From positions 1 through 17,763 of the forward strand of contig JAFABO010000214.1 of NCBI GenBank assembly GCA_023426005.1: a stretch of 17,763 bases of DNA, given 5' to 3'. A program made the translations under genes and the position numbers. The DNA is from Bacillota bacterium. Lineage in GTDB: Bacteria > Bacillota > Clostridia > Acetivibrionales > DSM-1351. A model generated the notes under the pieces. It was not told the origin of the DNA, did no database searches, and was given only the letters and a program-made list of their open reading frames with translations. The stretch's first letter is position 1. Every line of letters starts with the position of its first letter. This document shows positions 1-7,324 of the stretch, piece by piece.

Positions 1-135
1 CTGGCTATGAGCTCGGAGCTGCTTGAAAAAAATGGATTTCAGGTGTATACCCACTCGCAGCTCCCGGCAAATGACGGGGGGATAGCACTGGGACAGGCAA
101 TAATGGCTATAGCAAGCAGTATTGCCAAGACTTGA
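1..135 (+). CDS. hypF: HypF, carbamoyltransferase for [NiFe]-hydrogenase maturation (3' end only)
   Basis: Only the last 44 residues and the TGA stop are inside the window; the reading frame is open from base 1. HypF uses carbamoyl phosphate and ATP to carbamoylate the C-terminal cysteine of HypE, the first step in making the cyanide ligands of the [NiFe]-hydrogenase iron. The visible tail contains VYTHSQLPANDGGIALGQA, which fits the conserved C-terminal end of HypF, where a histidine and the NDGGIALGQA stretch belong to the Kae1-like carbamoyl-transfer domain. The next genes are hypC, hypD and hypE, which supports the call. The N-terminal acylphosphatase and zinc-finger domains lie outside the window and cannot be judged. 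Confidence 0.9.
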   Translation: MAMSSELLEKNGFQVYTHSQLPANDGGIALGQAIMAIASSIAKT

Positions 136-138
136 AGA

Positions 139-167
139 TTGAAATAGTTTAAAAATATGTTTATACT
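139..167 (+). promoter_or_regulatory. Putative sigma-A promoter of hypCDE
   Basis: TTGAAA (139-144) and TATACT (162-167) are separated by exactly 17 bases, close to the vegetative consensus. The predicted transcript starts near 174, about 70 bases before hypC. The promoter begins only 3 bases after the hypF stop, so hypC-hypD-hypE can be expressed apart from hypF. Prediction by eye; no transcription data. Confidence 0.5.
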
Positions 168-187
168 TAAACAAAAGAAAAGTATAA
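161..187. promoter_or_regulatory. Inverted repeat over the hypC -10 region (possible operator)
   Basis: TTATACTT (161-168) and AAGTATAA (180-187) are a perfect 8-bp inverted repeat with an 11-base spacer. The left arm contains the -10 hexamer and the right arm lies just past the predicted start of transcription. This is where a dimeric repressor would bind. No T-run follows, so it is a poor terminator. It is AT-rich and could be chance. Confidence 0.3.
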
Positions 188-244
188 TTAAGAATAAATT
201 ATTATATGTTACGGACTGCTCGATTTAAGAGGGAGGTTTATACT

Positions 245-469
245 ATGTGTTTGGGTTTACCTGCAAAGGTTGTAAATATTGATGGAGGTTCCGCCGAAGT
301 TGAAATGATGGGTGTAATAAACAAAATTTCAGTTGAACTGCTGGAAAATGTAAAAGTCGGGGATTATGTCCTGGTACACGCCGGCTGTGCTATTGAGATA
401 GTTGATCAGGATGAGGCGGCCAGAACTATAGATATTTTTAATGAGATCAGGGAATTGGGGCTCAAGTAA
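245..469 (+). CDS. hypC: HypC, hydrogenase maturation chaperone
   Basis: HypC is a small chaperone that, with HypD, holds the iron while CN and CO ligands are added, and then delivers the Fe(CN)2CO unit to the large subunit of the hydrogenase. The ATG at 245 gives a 74-residue protein beginning MCLGLPAKVV. Cys2, exposed after removal of Met, is the essential iron-binding residue of the HypC/HybG family, so this start is preferred over an ATG 39 bases upstream. GGGAGGT at 231-237 is well placed for it. The family stretch VHAGCAIEIVDQDEA lies at about residues 44-58. The length is usual for the family. It ends 12 bases before hypD, so the two are surely cotranscribed. Confidence 0.96.
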   Translation: MCLGLPAKVVNIDGGSAEVEMMGVINKISVELLENVKVGDYVLVHAGCAIEIVDQDEAARTIDIFNEIRELGLK

Positions 470-481
470 AATGGAGGCAAG

Positions 482-1567
482 ATGACAAATTATATAGATG
501 AATTCAGAGACAAGGCAGTGATACAAAAAATTGTGGACTGCCTTAACACATATTCGGGAAAAAATATAAAAATAATGGAGGTCTGCGGTACTCACACAAT
601 GGCTATCTCCCGCTATGGCCTCAGGTCACTGCTCCCCAAGAGCATTGAACTGTTGTCGGGACCGGGCTGCCCCGTGTGTGTAACGCCAACCGGATATATT
701 GACACTGTCACAGAATTGGCTGAAAACAAAAATGTTATTATAACAACCTTTGGCGATATGATGAGAATACCCGGAAATAACAGCACCCTGCTGTACAAAA
801 AAGCACAGGGCTGCAATGTACAGCTGGTGTATTCACCGTTAAATTCTCTGGAAATAGCCAGAGCCAATCCGGACAAAGAGGTTGTGTTTCTATCGGTTGG
901 CTTTGAGACGACTACTCCTGTTATTGCCCTTTCAGTTTTAAAAGCGGAAGCCGAAAAAATAAAAAATTTTTCTGTGCTGACTGCAAACAAGACAATGCCC
1001 GAAGCCATCAAAGCCCTGGCAGGAGACGGGGAGCTGGCTCTCGACGGGTTTATTTATCCGGGTCATGTTTCTGCTATAATTGGTACAGACTTTTTTTCAT
1101 ATGTTGCGTATAATATGGAAAAGGCTGGTGTTGTTGCGGGCTTTGAGCCTCTGGATATCCTGTATTCAATAAATGTTTTACTGAAAAATATTACCGAGGG
1201 CAAAAAGGTTTTGGAAAATGTGTATTCCAGAATAGTATCAAAGGAAGGAAATACAAAGGCACAGCAGAAGATGTACGAGGTCTTCGAGCCTGTGGATGCA
1301 GTATGGCGCGGCATAGGCATGATACCGGGGTCGGGTCTGGGCCTGAGGGAAGCATACGAAAGCTTTGATACAATGAAGAAATTTGATGTAAAGCCTAAAG
1401 ACAGTCCTGAACCCAAAGGCTGTATGTGCGGCGAAGTTTTGAAGGGCAAGAAGCGCCCCCGCGACTGCAAACTTTTTAAAACAAGGTGCACGCCTGAAAA
1501 TCCAGTGGGAGCCTGTATGGTATCATCTGAAGGTACATGTGCCGCATATTACAAATATGGGGATTAA
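482..1567 (+). CDS. hypD: HypD, [4Fe-4S] hydrogenase maturation protein
   Basis: HypD is the iron-sulfur scaffold on which, together with HypC, the Fe(CN)2CO group is assembled in the cytoplasm. The 361-residue length is normal for the family. Conserved cysteines are all present: C35 in EVCGTHTMAI, C63 and C66 in GPGCPVCVT, and the C-terminal group C314, C316, C329, C336, C345 and C353, part of which binds the [4Fe-4S] cluster. VGFETTTPV is also a HypD family signature. The ATG has GGAGG at 473-477. The gene lies 12 bases after hypC. The 183-base gap to hypE, with a perfect 12-bp hairpin in it, is wide for this operon. Confidence 0.97.
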   Translation: MTNYIDEFRDKAVIQKIVDCLNTYSGKNIKIMEVCGTHTMAISRYGLRSLLPKSIELLSGPGCPVCVTPTGYIDTVTELAENKNVIITTFGDMMRIPGNNSTLLYKKAQGCNVQLVYSPLNSLEIARANPDKEVVFLSVGFETTTPVIALSVLKAEAEKIKNFSVLTANKTMPEAIKALAGDGELALDGFIYPGHVSAIIGTDFFSYVAYNMEKAGVVAGFEPLDILYSINVLLKNITEGKKVLENVYSRIVSKEGNTKAQQKMYEVFEPVDAVWRGIGMIPGSGLGLREAYESFDTMKKFDVKPKDSPEPKGCMCGEVLKGKKRPRDCKLFKTRCTPENPVGACMVSSEGTCAAYYKYGD

Positions 1568-1592
1568 AGCGCACTGTTCAGCGGAAATATAT

Positions 1593-1623
1593 AATACTTT
1601 AAATTTAAGTTATTTAAAGTATT
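1593..1623. repeat. 12-bp perfect inverted repeat between hypD and hypE
   Basis: AATACTTTAAAT (1593-1604) pairs perfectly with ATTTAAAGTATT (1612-1623) around a 7-base loop. The stem is almost all A/T and is followed by AAAACAAAT rather than a T-run, so it does not look like an ordinary intrinsic terminator. It may be an RNA stability or processing site, or a binding site. It sits 26 bases after the hypD stop. Confidence 0.5.
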
Positions 1624-1750
1624 AAAACAAATAAAAAAATGCTCTGAAATATTTAAAATTGTGTATATATTAACAAATGAAATATGGGAGCAGTTAAAGA
1701 ATAATATAAAAATAATTTATGTACTATCAAGGAGGAAGCTCAATACAAAT

Positions 1751-2761
1751 ATGGAAAACATAATTACTCTGGCTCACGGCAGCGGAGGTTCAGCCACACT
1801 TGCTCTTATAGATAATGTATTTAAGAAATACTTTAAGAACGATATACTCTCTGCCGGAGATGATTCGGCCAGACTTGACATAGGTAACAGCAGAGATATC
1901 GTATTTACCACCGACAGCTTTGTAGTAACCCCTATTTTTTTCAAGGGGGGAGATATAGGAAAGCTTGCTGTCTGCGGTACGGTTAACGACCTGGCAACCA
2001 GCGGCGCGGCTCCTCTGTATCTGAGCTGTGGTTTTATTATTGAAGAAGGGTTCAGCATCGAAAAGCTTGAAAAAATAGTTGAGTCCATGGCTGTTACGGC
2101 TGAGGAATGCGGTGTCAAAATTGTAACAGGTGATACCAAGGTGGTTCAAAAAGGTGCGGTTGACAAGATATTTATAAATACCTCGGGCATAGGTGTATTG
2201 CCGGCAGGAGTGGATATCTCGGGAAGAAATGCAAAAGCCGGTGACAAAATAATAATTTCAGGAACCATTGGTGACCATGGCAGCTGCATACTGCTTGAAA
2301 GAGAGAATATGGGATTCCAGGCCGAAATAAAAAGCGACTGTGCACCTCTGGCGGGAATGGTGCAGGACATGCTAAAGGTAACCCGGCAGCTGCATGTGCT
2401 GAGAGATCCCACAAGAGGGGGAGTTGCTACAACGCTGAATGAGATAGCGGCACAGAGTAATGTAACCATACGGATATATGAAGAAAAGCTTCCTGTCAAA
2501 AGAGAAGTCCAGGGGGTTTGTGAACTTCTGGGAATGGATCCTCTTTATATGGCAAATGAGGGAAAACTGTTGATATTTGTTCCGGGAGACAAAGCCGGTG
2601 ATGTCCTTGAAGCAATTAAAAAAAATAATTACGGCAGGGATGCCGCCATCATCGGTGAAGTGACGGAAGACAGTGAAGCGAAGGTGATTCTCAAGGCTTT
2701 CAGCGGAGGCACGAGGATCATAAAGCTGTTGGCAGGCGATCAGCTGCCCAGGATTTGTTAA
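1751..2761 (+). CDS. hypE: HypE, carbamoyl dehydratase for [NiFe]-hydrogenase maturation
   Basis: HypE dehydrates the carbamoyl group placed on its C-terminal cysteine by HypF, giving a thiocyanate that donates CN to iron on HypC-HypD. It belongs to the PurM/SelD ATP-binding fold. The 336-residue protein starts MENIITLAHGSGG, the usual N-terminus with the HGSGG motif at 9-13, then DDSA at 37-40 and TTDSFVVTP from residue 53. It ends in PRIC, with the modified cysteine as last residue. An open frame extends upstream to a GTG at 1661, but those 30 residues do not belong to the family. The chosen ATG has GGAGG at 1731-1735, an unusually long 15 bases away, and no in-frame start lies closer to it. 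Confidence 0.93.
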   Translation: MENIITLAHGSGGSATLALIDNVFKKYFKNDILSAGDDSARLDIGNSRDIVFTTDSFVVTPIFFKGGDIGKLAVCGTVNDLATSGAAPLYLSCGFIIEEGFSIEKLEKIVESMAVTAEECGVKIVTGDTKVVQKGAVDKIFINTSGIGVLPAGVDISGRNAKAGDKIIISGTIGDHGSCILLERENMGFQAEIKSDCAPLAGMVQDMLKVTRQLHVLRDPTRGGVATTLNEIAAQSNVTIRIYEEKLPVKREVQGVCELLGMDPLYMANEGKLLIFVPGDKAGDVLEAIKKNNYGRDAAIIGEVTEDSEAKVILKAFSGGTRIIKLLAGDQLPRIC

Positions 2762-2822
2762 AGAACTCTATCTTAAAAAAGTTGAGTTTAAATAAATAAA
2801 ATATTGAAAGGAGGAAAAAGCT

Positions 2823-3557
2823 TTGATTATTTCCATGAAAAATCTGGGGAAAACCTATAAAAACGGACATATCGAAGTTGAAGCTCTTAAGAACGCCAAT
2901 ATAAATATATATAAAGAGGAATTTGTAGCTATAATGGGACCTTCAGGATCTGGTAAATCCACTCTGATGAATATAATCGGATGTCTTGACAGATCTACCA
3001 ATGGTGAATATTGGCTTGATGGAGTAAATATATCTTCACTTAACGAGGGAGAGCTTGCTAAAATAAGAAATCTTAAAATAGGCTTTGTTTTTCAATCTTT
3101 CAACCTCTTGCCGAGAATTACGGCACTGCAAAATGTTGAACTTCCTATGATTTATGCGGGTATCGGAAGTAAGGAAAGGCGGAGAAGGGCCTCGGCAGCA
3201 CTTGAACGTGTCGGCCTGGAAGAGAGAATGCACCACAAGCCAAATGAAATGTCCGGCGGTCAGAAACAGAGGGTTGCAATTGCCCGGGCACTTGTAAATT
3301 CTCCTTCAATTATTCTTGCGGATGAGCCCACAGGAAACCTGGACAGTACATCCAGTGAAGAGATAATGGCTGTTTTTCAGGATCTGAACAGGGAGGGTGT
3401 AACCCTTGTACTGGTTACGCACGAGCCGGATATTGCAGAACATACCAAAAGAGTGCTGAAATTCAGAGACGGATTTTTAAAATCGGATGAACTGGTTCTA
3501 AACCCGCTTGATGCACGGGAAGTGCTCGCAAAGTTCAATTTGGAAGAAATAAAATAA
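2823..3557 (+). CDS. yknY: ABC transporter ATPase, MacB/LolD type (YknY-like)
   Basis: This is the 244-residue cytoplasmic ATPase of the exporter encoded by the next three genes. It carries all the required motifs: Walker A GPSGSGKST at 39-47, the signature MSGGQKQRVAIARAL, Walker B with the catalytic glutamate in IILADEPTGNLD, and the switch histidine in LVLVTHEPDIA. This combination is typical of the MacB/LolD/FtsE class. The start is TTG: AAAGGAGG at 2807-2814 sits 8 bases before it, while the first ATG (2835) is 20 bases away. The gene begins 61 bases after hypE with no convincing terminator between, so some read-through from hyp is possible. In B. subtilis the equivalent is yknY; here it comes first in the cluster. 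Confidence 0.9.
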   Translation: MIISMKNLGKTYKNGHIEVEALKNANINIYKEEFVAIMGPSGSGKSTLMNIIGCLDRSTNGEYWLDGVNISSLNEGELAKIRNLKIGFVFQSFNLLPRITALQNVELPMIYAGIGSKERRRRASAALERVGLEERMHHKPNEMSGGQKQRVAIARALVNSPSIILADEPTGNLDSTSSEEIMAVFQDLNREGVTLVLVTHEPDIAEHTKRVLKFRDGFLKSDELVLNPLDAREVLAKFNLEEIK

Positions 3558-3584
3558 AAGCTTAAAAGAGCTTTTAAATTTTTT
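3555..3584 (+). terminator. Short hairpin with T-run after the ATPase gene (attenuator-like)
   Basis: TAAAAGCT (3555-3562) and AGCTTTTA (3569-3576) form a perfect 8-bp stem with a 6-base loop, followed by a run of six T at 3579-3584. The left arm begins with the stop codon of the ATPase gene. With only two G-C pairs it is weak and may reduce rather than stop transcription into the Yip1 gene. Confidence 0.4.
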
Positions 3585-3624
3585 AATATTTCAATGTCAA
3601 ATTTTTCTTTAAGAGGAGACTTTT

Positions 3625-4356
3625 ATGAACGATAATTTAGTAATTGAACAGCAAAGCAACAATTTACCAAGGCTGAATGTATTTCAGAGAATTGCCGGTG
3701 TTATTTTTTCACCGGAGAGATTAATGACCGACCTTGAACGAAAGCCGCGGGTTCTTCTGGGTATCATATTAAATGTTCTTACACCGGTCATATTAATGTA
3801 TGGCACATTTCCAATGTTCAGAGAGAATTTGAGAGCTACAACGGAAATGACATTGGCCAACTCCGGACAGCAATTGGCTCCGGAAGTACTTGATCCGTTA
3901 GTTAACTTTACAGCACTCTCGACACCTGTCATCGGGGGTATTGCTGCCGGTGCCATGCTTTTGGTACAGGCATTGGTCATATGGCTGATCACCAAGATAT
4001 TTAAGGGCCAGGCAAGTTATAAACAGGTACTGTCCGTTTTTGGATATTCGTCGGTAATATCTGTTTTGGGCACAATCGTGACTGTTGCGGTGATTCATAT
4101 AACCGGGACATATACCGACACTACATACACGAGTCTAGCCTCACTTTTGCCTGAAATGAAAGGAAATTTCATATATGGTGTGGCAAAGGTTGTAGAGGTG
4201 TTTTATATATGGCAGCTGGTTATAAATGCCATCGGTGTAGCGGTTGTGAGCAAAATAGACAAGAAGAAGGCATATCTGATTATGGCGCTTGTATTTATAG
4301 CTTATGCTGTATTTACGGGCTACGGTGAAATCAAAGCTGCCGGGTTATTGAATTAG
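3625..4356 (+). CDS. yknW: Yip1-family membrane protein, YknW-like exporter component
   Basis: The 243-residue protein has about five hydrophobic segments, near residues 42-60, 102-124, 138-159, 186-208 and 216-233. The start FQRIAGVIFSPERLM followed by a short basic stretch is typical of bacterial Yip1-domain proteins. In B. subtilis the Yip1 protein YknW is the fourth partner of the YknXYZ exporter and interacts with it; the same partners surround this gene (ATPase before, adaptor and permease after), so I infer the same role. The ATG has GAGGAG at 3613-3618. The next gene starts 26 bases after its stop. The family call is fairly firm; the functional parallel rests on gene context. Confidence 0.75.
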   Translation: MNDNLVIEQQSNNLPRLNVFQRIAGVIFSPERLMTDLERKPRVLLGIILNVLTPVILMYGTFPMFRENLRATTEMTLANSGQQLAPEVLDPLVNFTALSTPVIGGIAAGAMLLVQALVIWLITKIFKGQASYKQVLSVFGYSSVISVLGTIVTVAVIHITGTYTDTTYTSLASLLPEMKGNFIYGVAKVVEVFYIWQLVINAIGVAVVSKIDKKKAYLIMALVFIAYAVFTGYGEIKAAGLLN

Positions 4357-4382
4357 TACATAATTGGGGGTAATTTTAAACG

Positions 4383-5717
4383 ATGAAAAAGAAAATAGTT
4401 ATTGGTATATGTATTGGAGTGCTGGTTATTGCAGTTGTTGCGGCCAGTATTATAAAGAATTCGGGAGCAGCAGGCTCAGGACCTGTATTTTCTGCGAATG
4501 CCGCCGAGATTAAAAAGGATGATATCAGTTCGGCTATTTCTGCAAACGGAACGGTAACAGAGGTTGAAAAGTCGGAAATATACCTGGATACACCTGTAAA
4601 AGTCACTAAATTGTATATTAAGCAAAACGATATAGTAAAAAAAGGCCAGAAACTGGCAGACTTTGACTTTGATACATTAAACCTGCAGCTGGATCAGGCC
4701 AGGCTGCAGAAAAAGACCCAGGAACTTGCTTTGCAGAAGCTTAAGCTCACAGATGCCACAGTGAGCGTTTCAGCAGCTCAAAACGGACTTAAGGTTGCCG
4801 AAAACAGTGTTGCCTCAGCCCAAAGAGCCCTGGATAATGCAGTAAAGGAAAGAGATAATACCAAATCTCTGTACGAAATAGGTGACAGATCTAAGAATGA
4901 TTTAGACCTGGCTGAAAATAAGGTAAGAGATGCAGAAGATACATTAAAGAATGCAAAACTTAAGGTTGAAAATGAGAAAGATAATGTTAATTCGGCTTCC
5001 AAATCAACCAGCACCAAGCAGATAGATATACAAAGCCAGGAGCTGGCTATTGAGAACAGTGCACTGACTATAAAGGATCTGGAAACGAAGATCAAGAAGT
5101 ACAGCGATGCCATGTATGCCACCATGGACGGTGTTGCCACACATGTCAATGTTACTGAAGGTTCCTACACACCAAATGCGCAGCCGGTATTTACCCTGGT
5201 TAATCCTGACAGGCTGGAGATCAAGCTCAATATTAATGAATATAATGCTAAGATAGTGCAGCCGGAACAGAGTGTGGATATTACCGGAGACTCCATACCT
5301 GAAACCGATAAGATCACAGGAAAAGTACAGAGTGTTTCCCCTGTTGCAAATACCAACACAAATAATACCGGAACACAGGAAACAGTTATACAGGTAATCG
5401 TAAGTATAGATAATATCACTGAGGCAATAAAGCCGGGTATCACTGTGAATTGTGACATTAAGACTGTGGATAAGAAAAATATACTGACATTGCAGCTTGA
5501 CATGCTCAGCCCTGACAAGGACGGCAAAAACTTTGTATACGTTCTGAGCCAGGATAAACAAACCATGCACAAGGTACCCGTGGAAATTGGAACCACTTCT
5601 GATATGAAGGGAGAAATTAAATCCGGTGATATCAAAGAGGGGGACCTTGTCATAATGAATCCCAAGTCCACATATAAAGATGGAGCCAGAGTCAAATTAG
5701 TCGAAGATAAAGGATGA
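4383..5717 (+). CDS. yknX: HlyD/MacA-family membrane fusion (adaptor) protein, YknX-like
   Basis: The 444-residue protein is anchored by one N-terminal membrane segment (about 5-24), with the rest outside the cell. The order of parts fits the MacA/YknX adaptor family: first half of the lipoyl domain at about 65-97 (with VKVTKLYIKQNDIVKKGQKL), a long Lys/Asp/Asn/Ala-rich coiled-coil hairpin at about 98-240, second lipoyl half at about 241-275 (MDGVATHVNVTEGSYT), a beta-barrel domain to about 360 and a membrane-proximal domain to the end. In Gram-positive bacteria such adaptors work with an ABC permease without an outer-membrane channel. It ends 8 bases before the permease gene. The ribosome site, GGGGGT at 4366-4371, is only moderate. 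Confidence 0.88.
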   Translation: MKKKIVIGICIGVLVIAVVAASIIKNSGAAGSGPVFSANAAEIKKDDISSAISANGTVTEVEKSEIYLDTPVKVTKLYIKQNDIVKKGQKLADFDFDTLNLQLDQARLQKKTQELALQKLKLTDATVSVSAAQNGLKVAENSVASAQRALDNAVKERDNTKSLYEIGDRSKNDLDLAENKVRDAEDTLKNAKLKVENEKDNVNSASKSTSTKQIDIQSQELAIENSALTIKDLETKIKKYSDAMYATMDGVATHVNVTEGSYTPNAQPVFTLVNPDRLEIKLNINEYNAKIVQPEQSVDITGDSIPETDKITGKVQSVSPVANTNTNNTGTQETVIQVIVSIDNITEAIKPGITVNCDIKTVDKKNILTLQLDMLSPDKDGKNFVYVLSQDKQTMHKVPVEIGTTSDMKGEIKSGDIKEGDLVIMNPKSTYKDGARVKLVEDKG

Positions 5718-5725
5718 GGTAAATA

Positions 5726-6940
5726 ATGAATATTATTGAAAGCTTCAAGCAGGCGTTATCCAGTCTTCGGGCAAATAAGCTCCGGTCCATACTGACAATG
5801 ATAGGTATTGTAATGGGTGTATTTTCGGTTATTACCATAGTTGCCATAGGAAATGCAACCCAGAGCTACATGGATAACGAATTTGCAAAAATAGGGGCTA
5901 ATGTGTTAGCCGTATCATACAAGTCAGGCACCATTAATTCAAATGATGTTTTGCAAAATGATGACATGAAGGCAATTGCCAAAGTGGAGGAGATTAAAAA
6001 CGTGGGTACCTCCATGGGAAGAACCGGTACCATAAGGCTTGGCGACAAGACCAGGAATGCAAATATAACCGGTGTCTCTTCACAGTACAAGGACATCATG
6101 CCCACTGACATGGCACAGGGCAGAATGATCAATGATATTGACAACTCTCTCAGATCAAATGTGGTTGTAATTAAAGAGGATTTTGCCAAAGCCAATTTCA
6201 AAAATGAAAATCCCATAGGGCAGAAACTGAGAGTAAAATTAGGCTCGGGGAGCTCCATGAATTTAACGGTAATCGGAGTCACCAAGGCCGAGGACTCAAT
6301 ATTTGGGGATATGATGTCCTATGAGAGCCAAAGTGTTTCACTGACCATTCCCTTGACTACCTTGCAGGCTTATTATCCCTGGTCTGATCAGCTGAATTAC
6401 ATGTACGCTACAGTTGAATCCAAGGATAAGGAAGATCTTAAAAAAATAGCCGATAAGGTTATACGGATTCTGGAGCAGAAGCATGGCAACAAGGATAAGT
6501 ATTATGTACAATTCCTGTCAGAGGTACAGGAGCAGCTTAACTCGGTGCTTGGCATAGTGTCATCGGTATTGCTGGTGGTTGCTGTCATCACACTGGTGGT
6601 GGGCGGTATAGGAATAGTCAACATACTGCTGGTTTCGGTTACAGAACGTATCAGGGAAATCGGTGTCCGAAAGGCACTCGGAGCAAGAAAAAGAGATATT
6701 ATTTTTCAGTTCATAACAGAATCAATTATTTTGACCGGATTAAGCGGAACAGTGGGAATAATACTGGGCATCCTGGCGGGCTTTGTCATTTCGTCCGCAA
6801 TCAGCATACCTCCAACTGTGGATATAACTGTTGTAATTCTTGCTTTCCTTGGCTCGGTAGCTCTGGGATTGCTCTTTGGAGTATATCCAGCCAAGAGGGC
6901 GGCAGATCTTGATCCAATAGAATCCTTGAGATATGAATAA
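5726..6940 (+). CDS. yknZ: ABC exporter permease, MacB/FtsX type (YknZ-like)
   Basis: The 404-residue protein has the MacB topology: one membrane helix at about 22-42 (after LRANKLRSILTMIGIVMG, the classic start), a large extracellular domain to about 270, then three helices near 278-304, 332-357 and 366-388. The FtsX-domain signature ERIREIGVRKALGA lies at 307-320, and the C-terminus YPAKRAADLDPIESLRYE is typical. It lacks a fused ATPase, which is supplied by the gene at 2823. Such mechanotransmission exporters move peptides, lipoproteins or antibiotics from the outer face of the membrane. GAGGT at 5716-5720 overlaps the adaptor's stop codon, so translation is probably coupled. A hairpin array follows the gene. 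Confidence 0.92.
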   Translation: MNIIESFKQALSSLRANKLRSILTMIGIVMGVFSVITIVAIGNATQSYMDNEFAKIGANVLAVSYKSGTINSNDVLQNDDMKAIAKVEEIKNVGTSMGRTGTIRLGDKTRNANITGVSSQYKDIMPTDMAQGRMINDIDNSLRSNVVVIKEDFAKANFKNENPIGQKLRVKLGSGSSMNLTVIGVTKAEDSIFGDMMSYESQSVSLTIPLTTLQAYYPWSDQLNYMYATVESKDKEDLKKIADKVIRILEQKHGNKDKYYVQFLSEVQEQLNSVLGIVSSVLLVVAVITLVVGGIGIVNILLVSVTERIREIGVRKALGARKRDIIFQFITESIILTGLSGTVGIILGILAGFVISSAISIPPTVDITVVILAFLGSVALGLLFGVYPAKRAADLDPIESLRYE

Positions 6941-6964
6941 GGATCATATAAGGGAAAAAGTGTG

Positions 6965-6998
6965 TTTTGCACCTGTTTTTCCAAAAACAGATGCAAAA
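6965..6998. repeat. Hairpin 1 of the post-exporter array
   Basis: TTTTGCACCTGTTTTT (6965-6980) pairs with AAAAACAGATGCAAAA (6983-6998) with one mismatch over 16 positions and a 2-base loop. No T-run follows on the + strand. On the - strand the stem is followed, after CACAC, by TTTTT, so it could help end transcripts of the small minus-strand gene. Confidence 0.5.
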
Positions 6999-7033
6999 TG
7001 TGGGCCAAACCATACGGCCCACAAGCAGTTTTT
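6999..7033 (+). terminator. Hairpin 2 of the post-exporter array
   Basis: TGTGGGCC (6999-7006) and GGCCCACA (7016-7023) form a perfect GC-rich 8-bp stem with a 9-base loop; five T follow at 7029-7033 after a 5-base gap. This is a plausible but not ideal intrinsic terminator for the exporter operon. Confidence 0.5.
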
Positions 7034-7037
7034 CTAT

Positions 7038-7085
7038 AGGAGTGTTGCAAAATAAAAGAAATTTCATTTTGCAACACTCCTTTTT
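7038..7085 (+). terminator. Strong intrinsic terminator of the exporter operon
   Basis: AGGAGTGTTGCAAAAT (7038-7053) and its exact reverse complement (7066-7081) form a 16-bp stem with a 12-base loop and a T-run to 7085. The T-run overlaps the stop codon of the convergent small gene (7084-7086). Confidence 0.8.
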
Positions 7086-7263
7086 ACCATTTCCTGCACA
7101 TATCCACAAGCTTTCCTGCTGCCATGCCCACAAGAAAGGTTCCGCCTAAAATCCCGATTGCCGCAGCAGTTGAAAGTGTATATTCCGTATCTTCATTTTC
7201 ATAGACAGTGCTTGAGGTTCGTTTTTTTGAAGGCCGTGCATATTTTCTATTTTTTGTATTCAT
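7084..7263 (-). CDS. Small hypothetical protein with one membrane-like segment (59 aa)
   Basis: This minus-strand frame has an ATG at 7263-7261 and a TAA at 7086-7084. A near-perfect AAGGAGG (7275-7269) lies 5 bases before the start, which is strong evidence for translation. The first 20 residues are basic (MNTKNRKYARPSKKR...), followed by an acidic patch (YENEDTE, about 21-27) and a hydrophobic, glycine-rich stretch at about 31-53 (AAAIGILGGTFLVGMAAGKL) with GxxxG-like spacing, ending MCRKW. This suggests a small inner-membrane protein with a charged cytoplasmic end. I do not recognise a family. It is convergent with the exporter operon and divergent from yfmF, so it stands alone. Confidence 0.65.
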   Translation of the reverse strand: MNTKNRKYARPSKKRTSSTVYENEDTEYTLSTAAAIGILGGTFLVGMAAGKLVDMCRKW

Positions 7264-7324
7264 AAATACCTCCTTATAAAAATCGGAAATAAGATTTTAT
7301 CAAAGGATAGTATTTGTGTTTATA

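Noticed and set aside
206..244. 13-codon upstream extension of hypC from ATG 206
   Set aside because: HypC function needs Cys at position 2; the start at 245 gives MCLGLPAKVV and has the ribosome site.
2762..2822. Terminator between hypE and the exporter
   Set aside because: Only a 5-bp AACTC/GAGTT pairing with no T-run was found.
5004..5570. 188-codon minus-strand open frame
   Set aside because: Lies opposite the adaptor gene, has no ribosome site or recognisable domain, and is explained as a shadow of the coding strand.
4383..5717. HlyD protein as part of a type I secretion system
   Set aside because: Neighbouring permease is of MacB/FtsX type without fused ATPase, and no RTX substrate or outer-membrane partner is present; MacA/YknX-type adaptor fits better.
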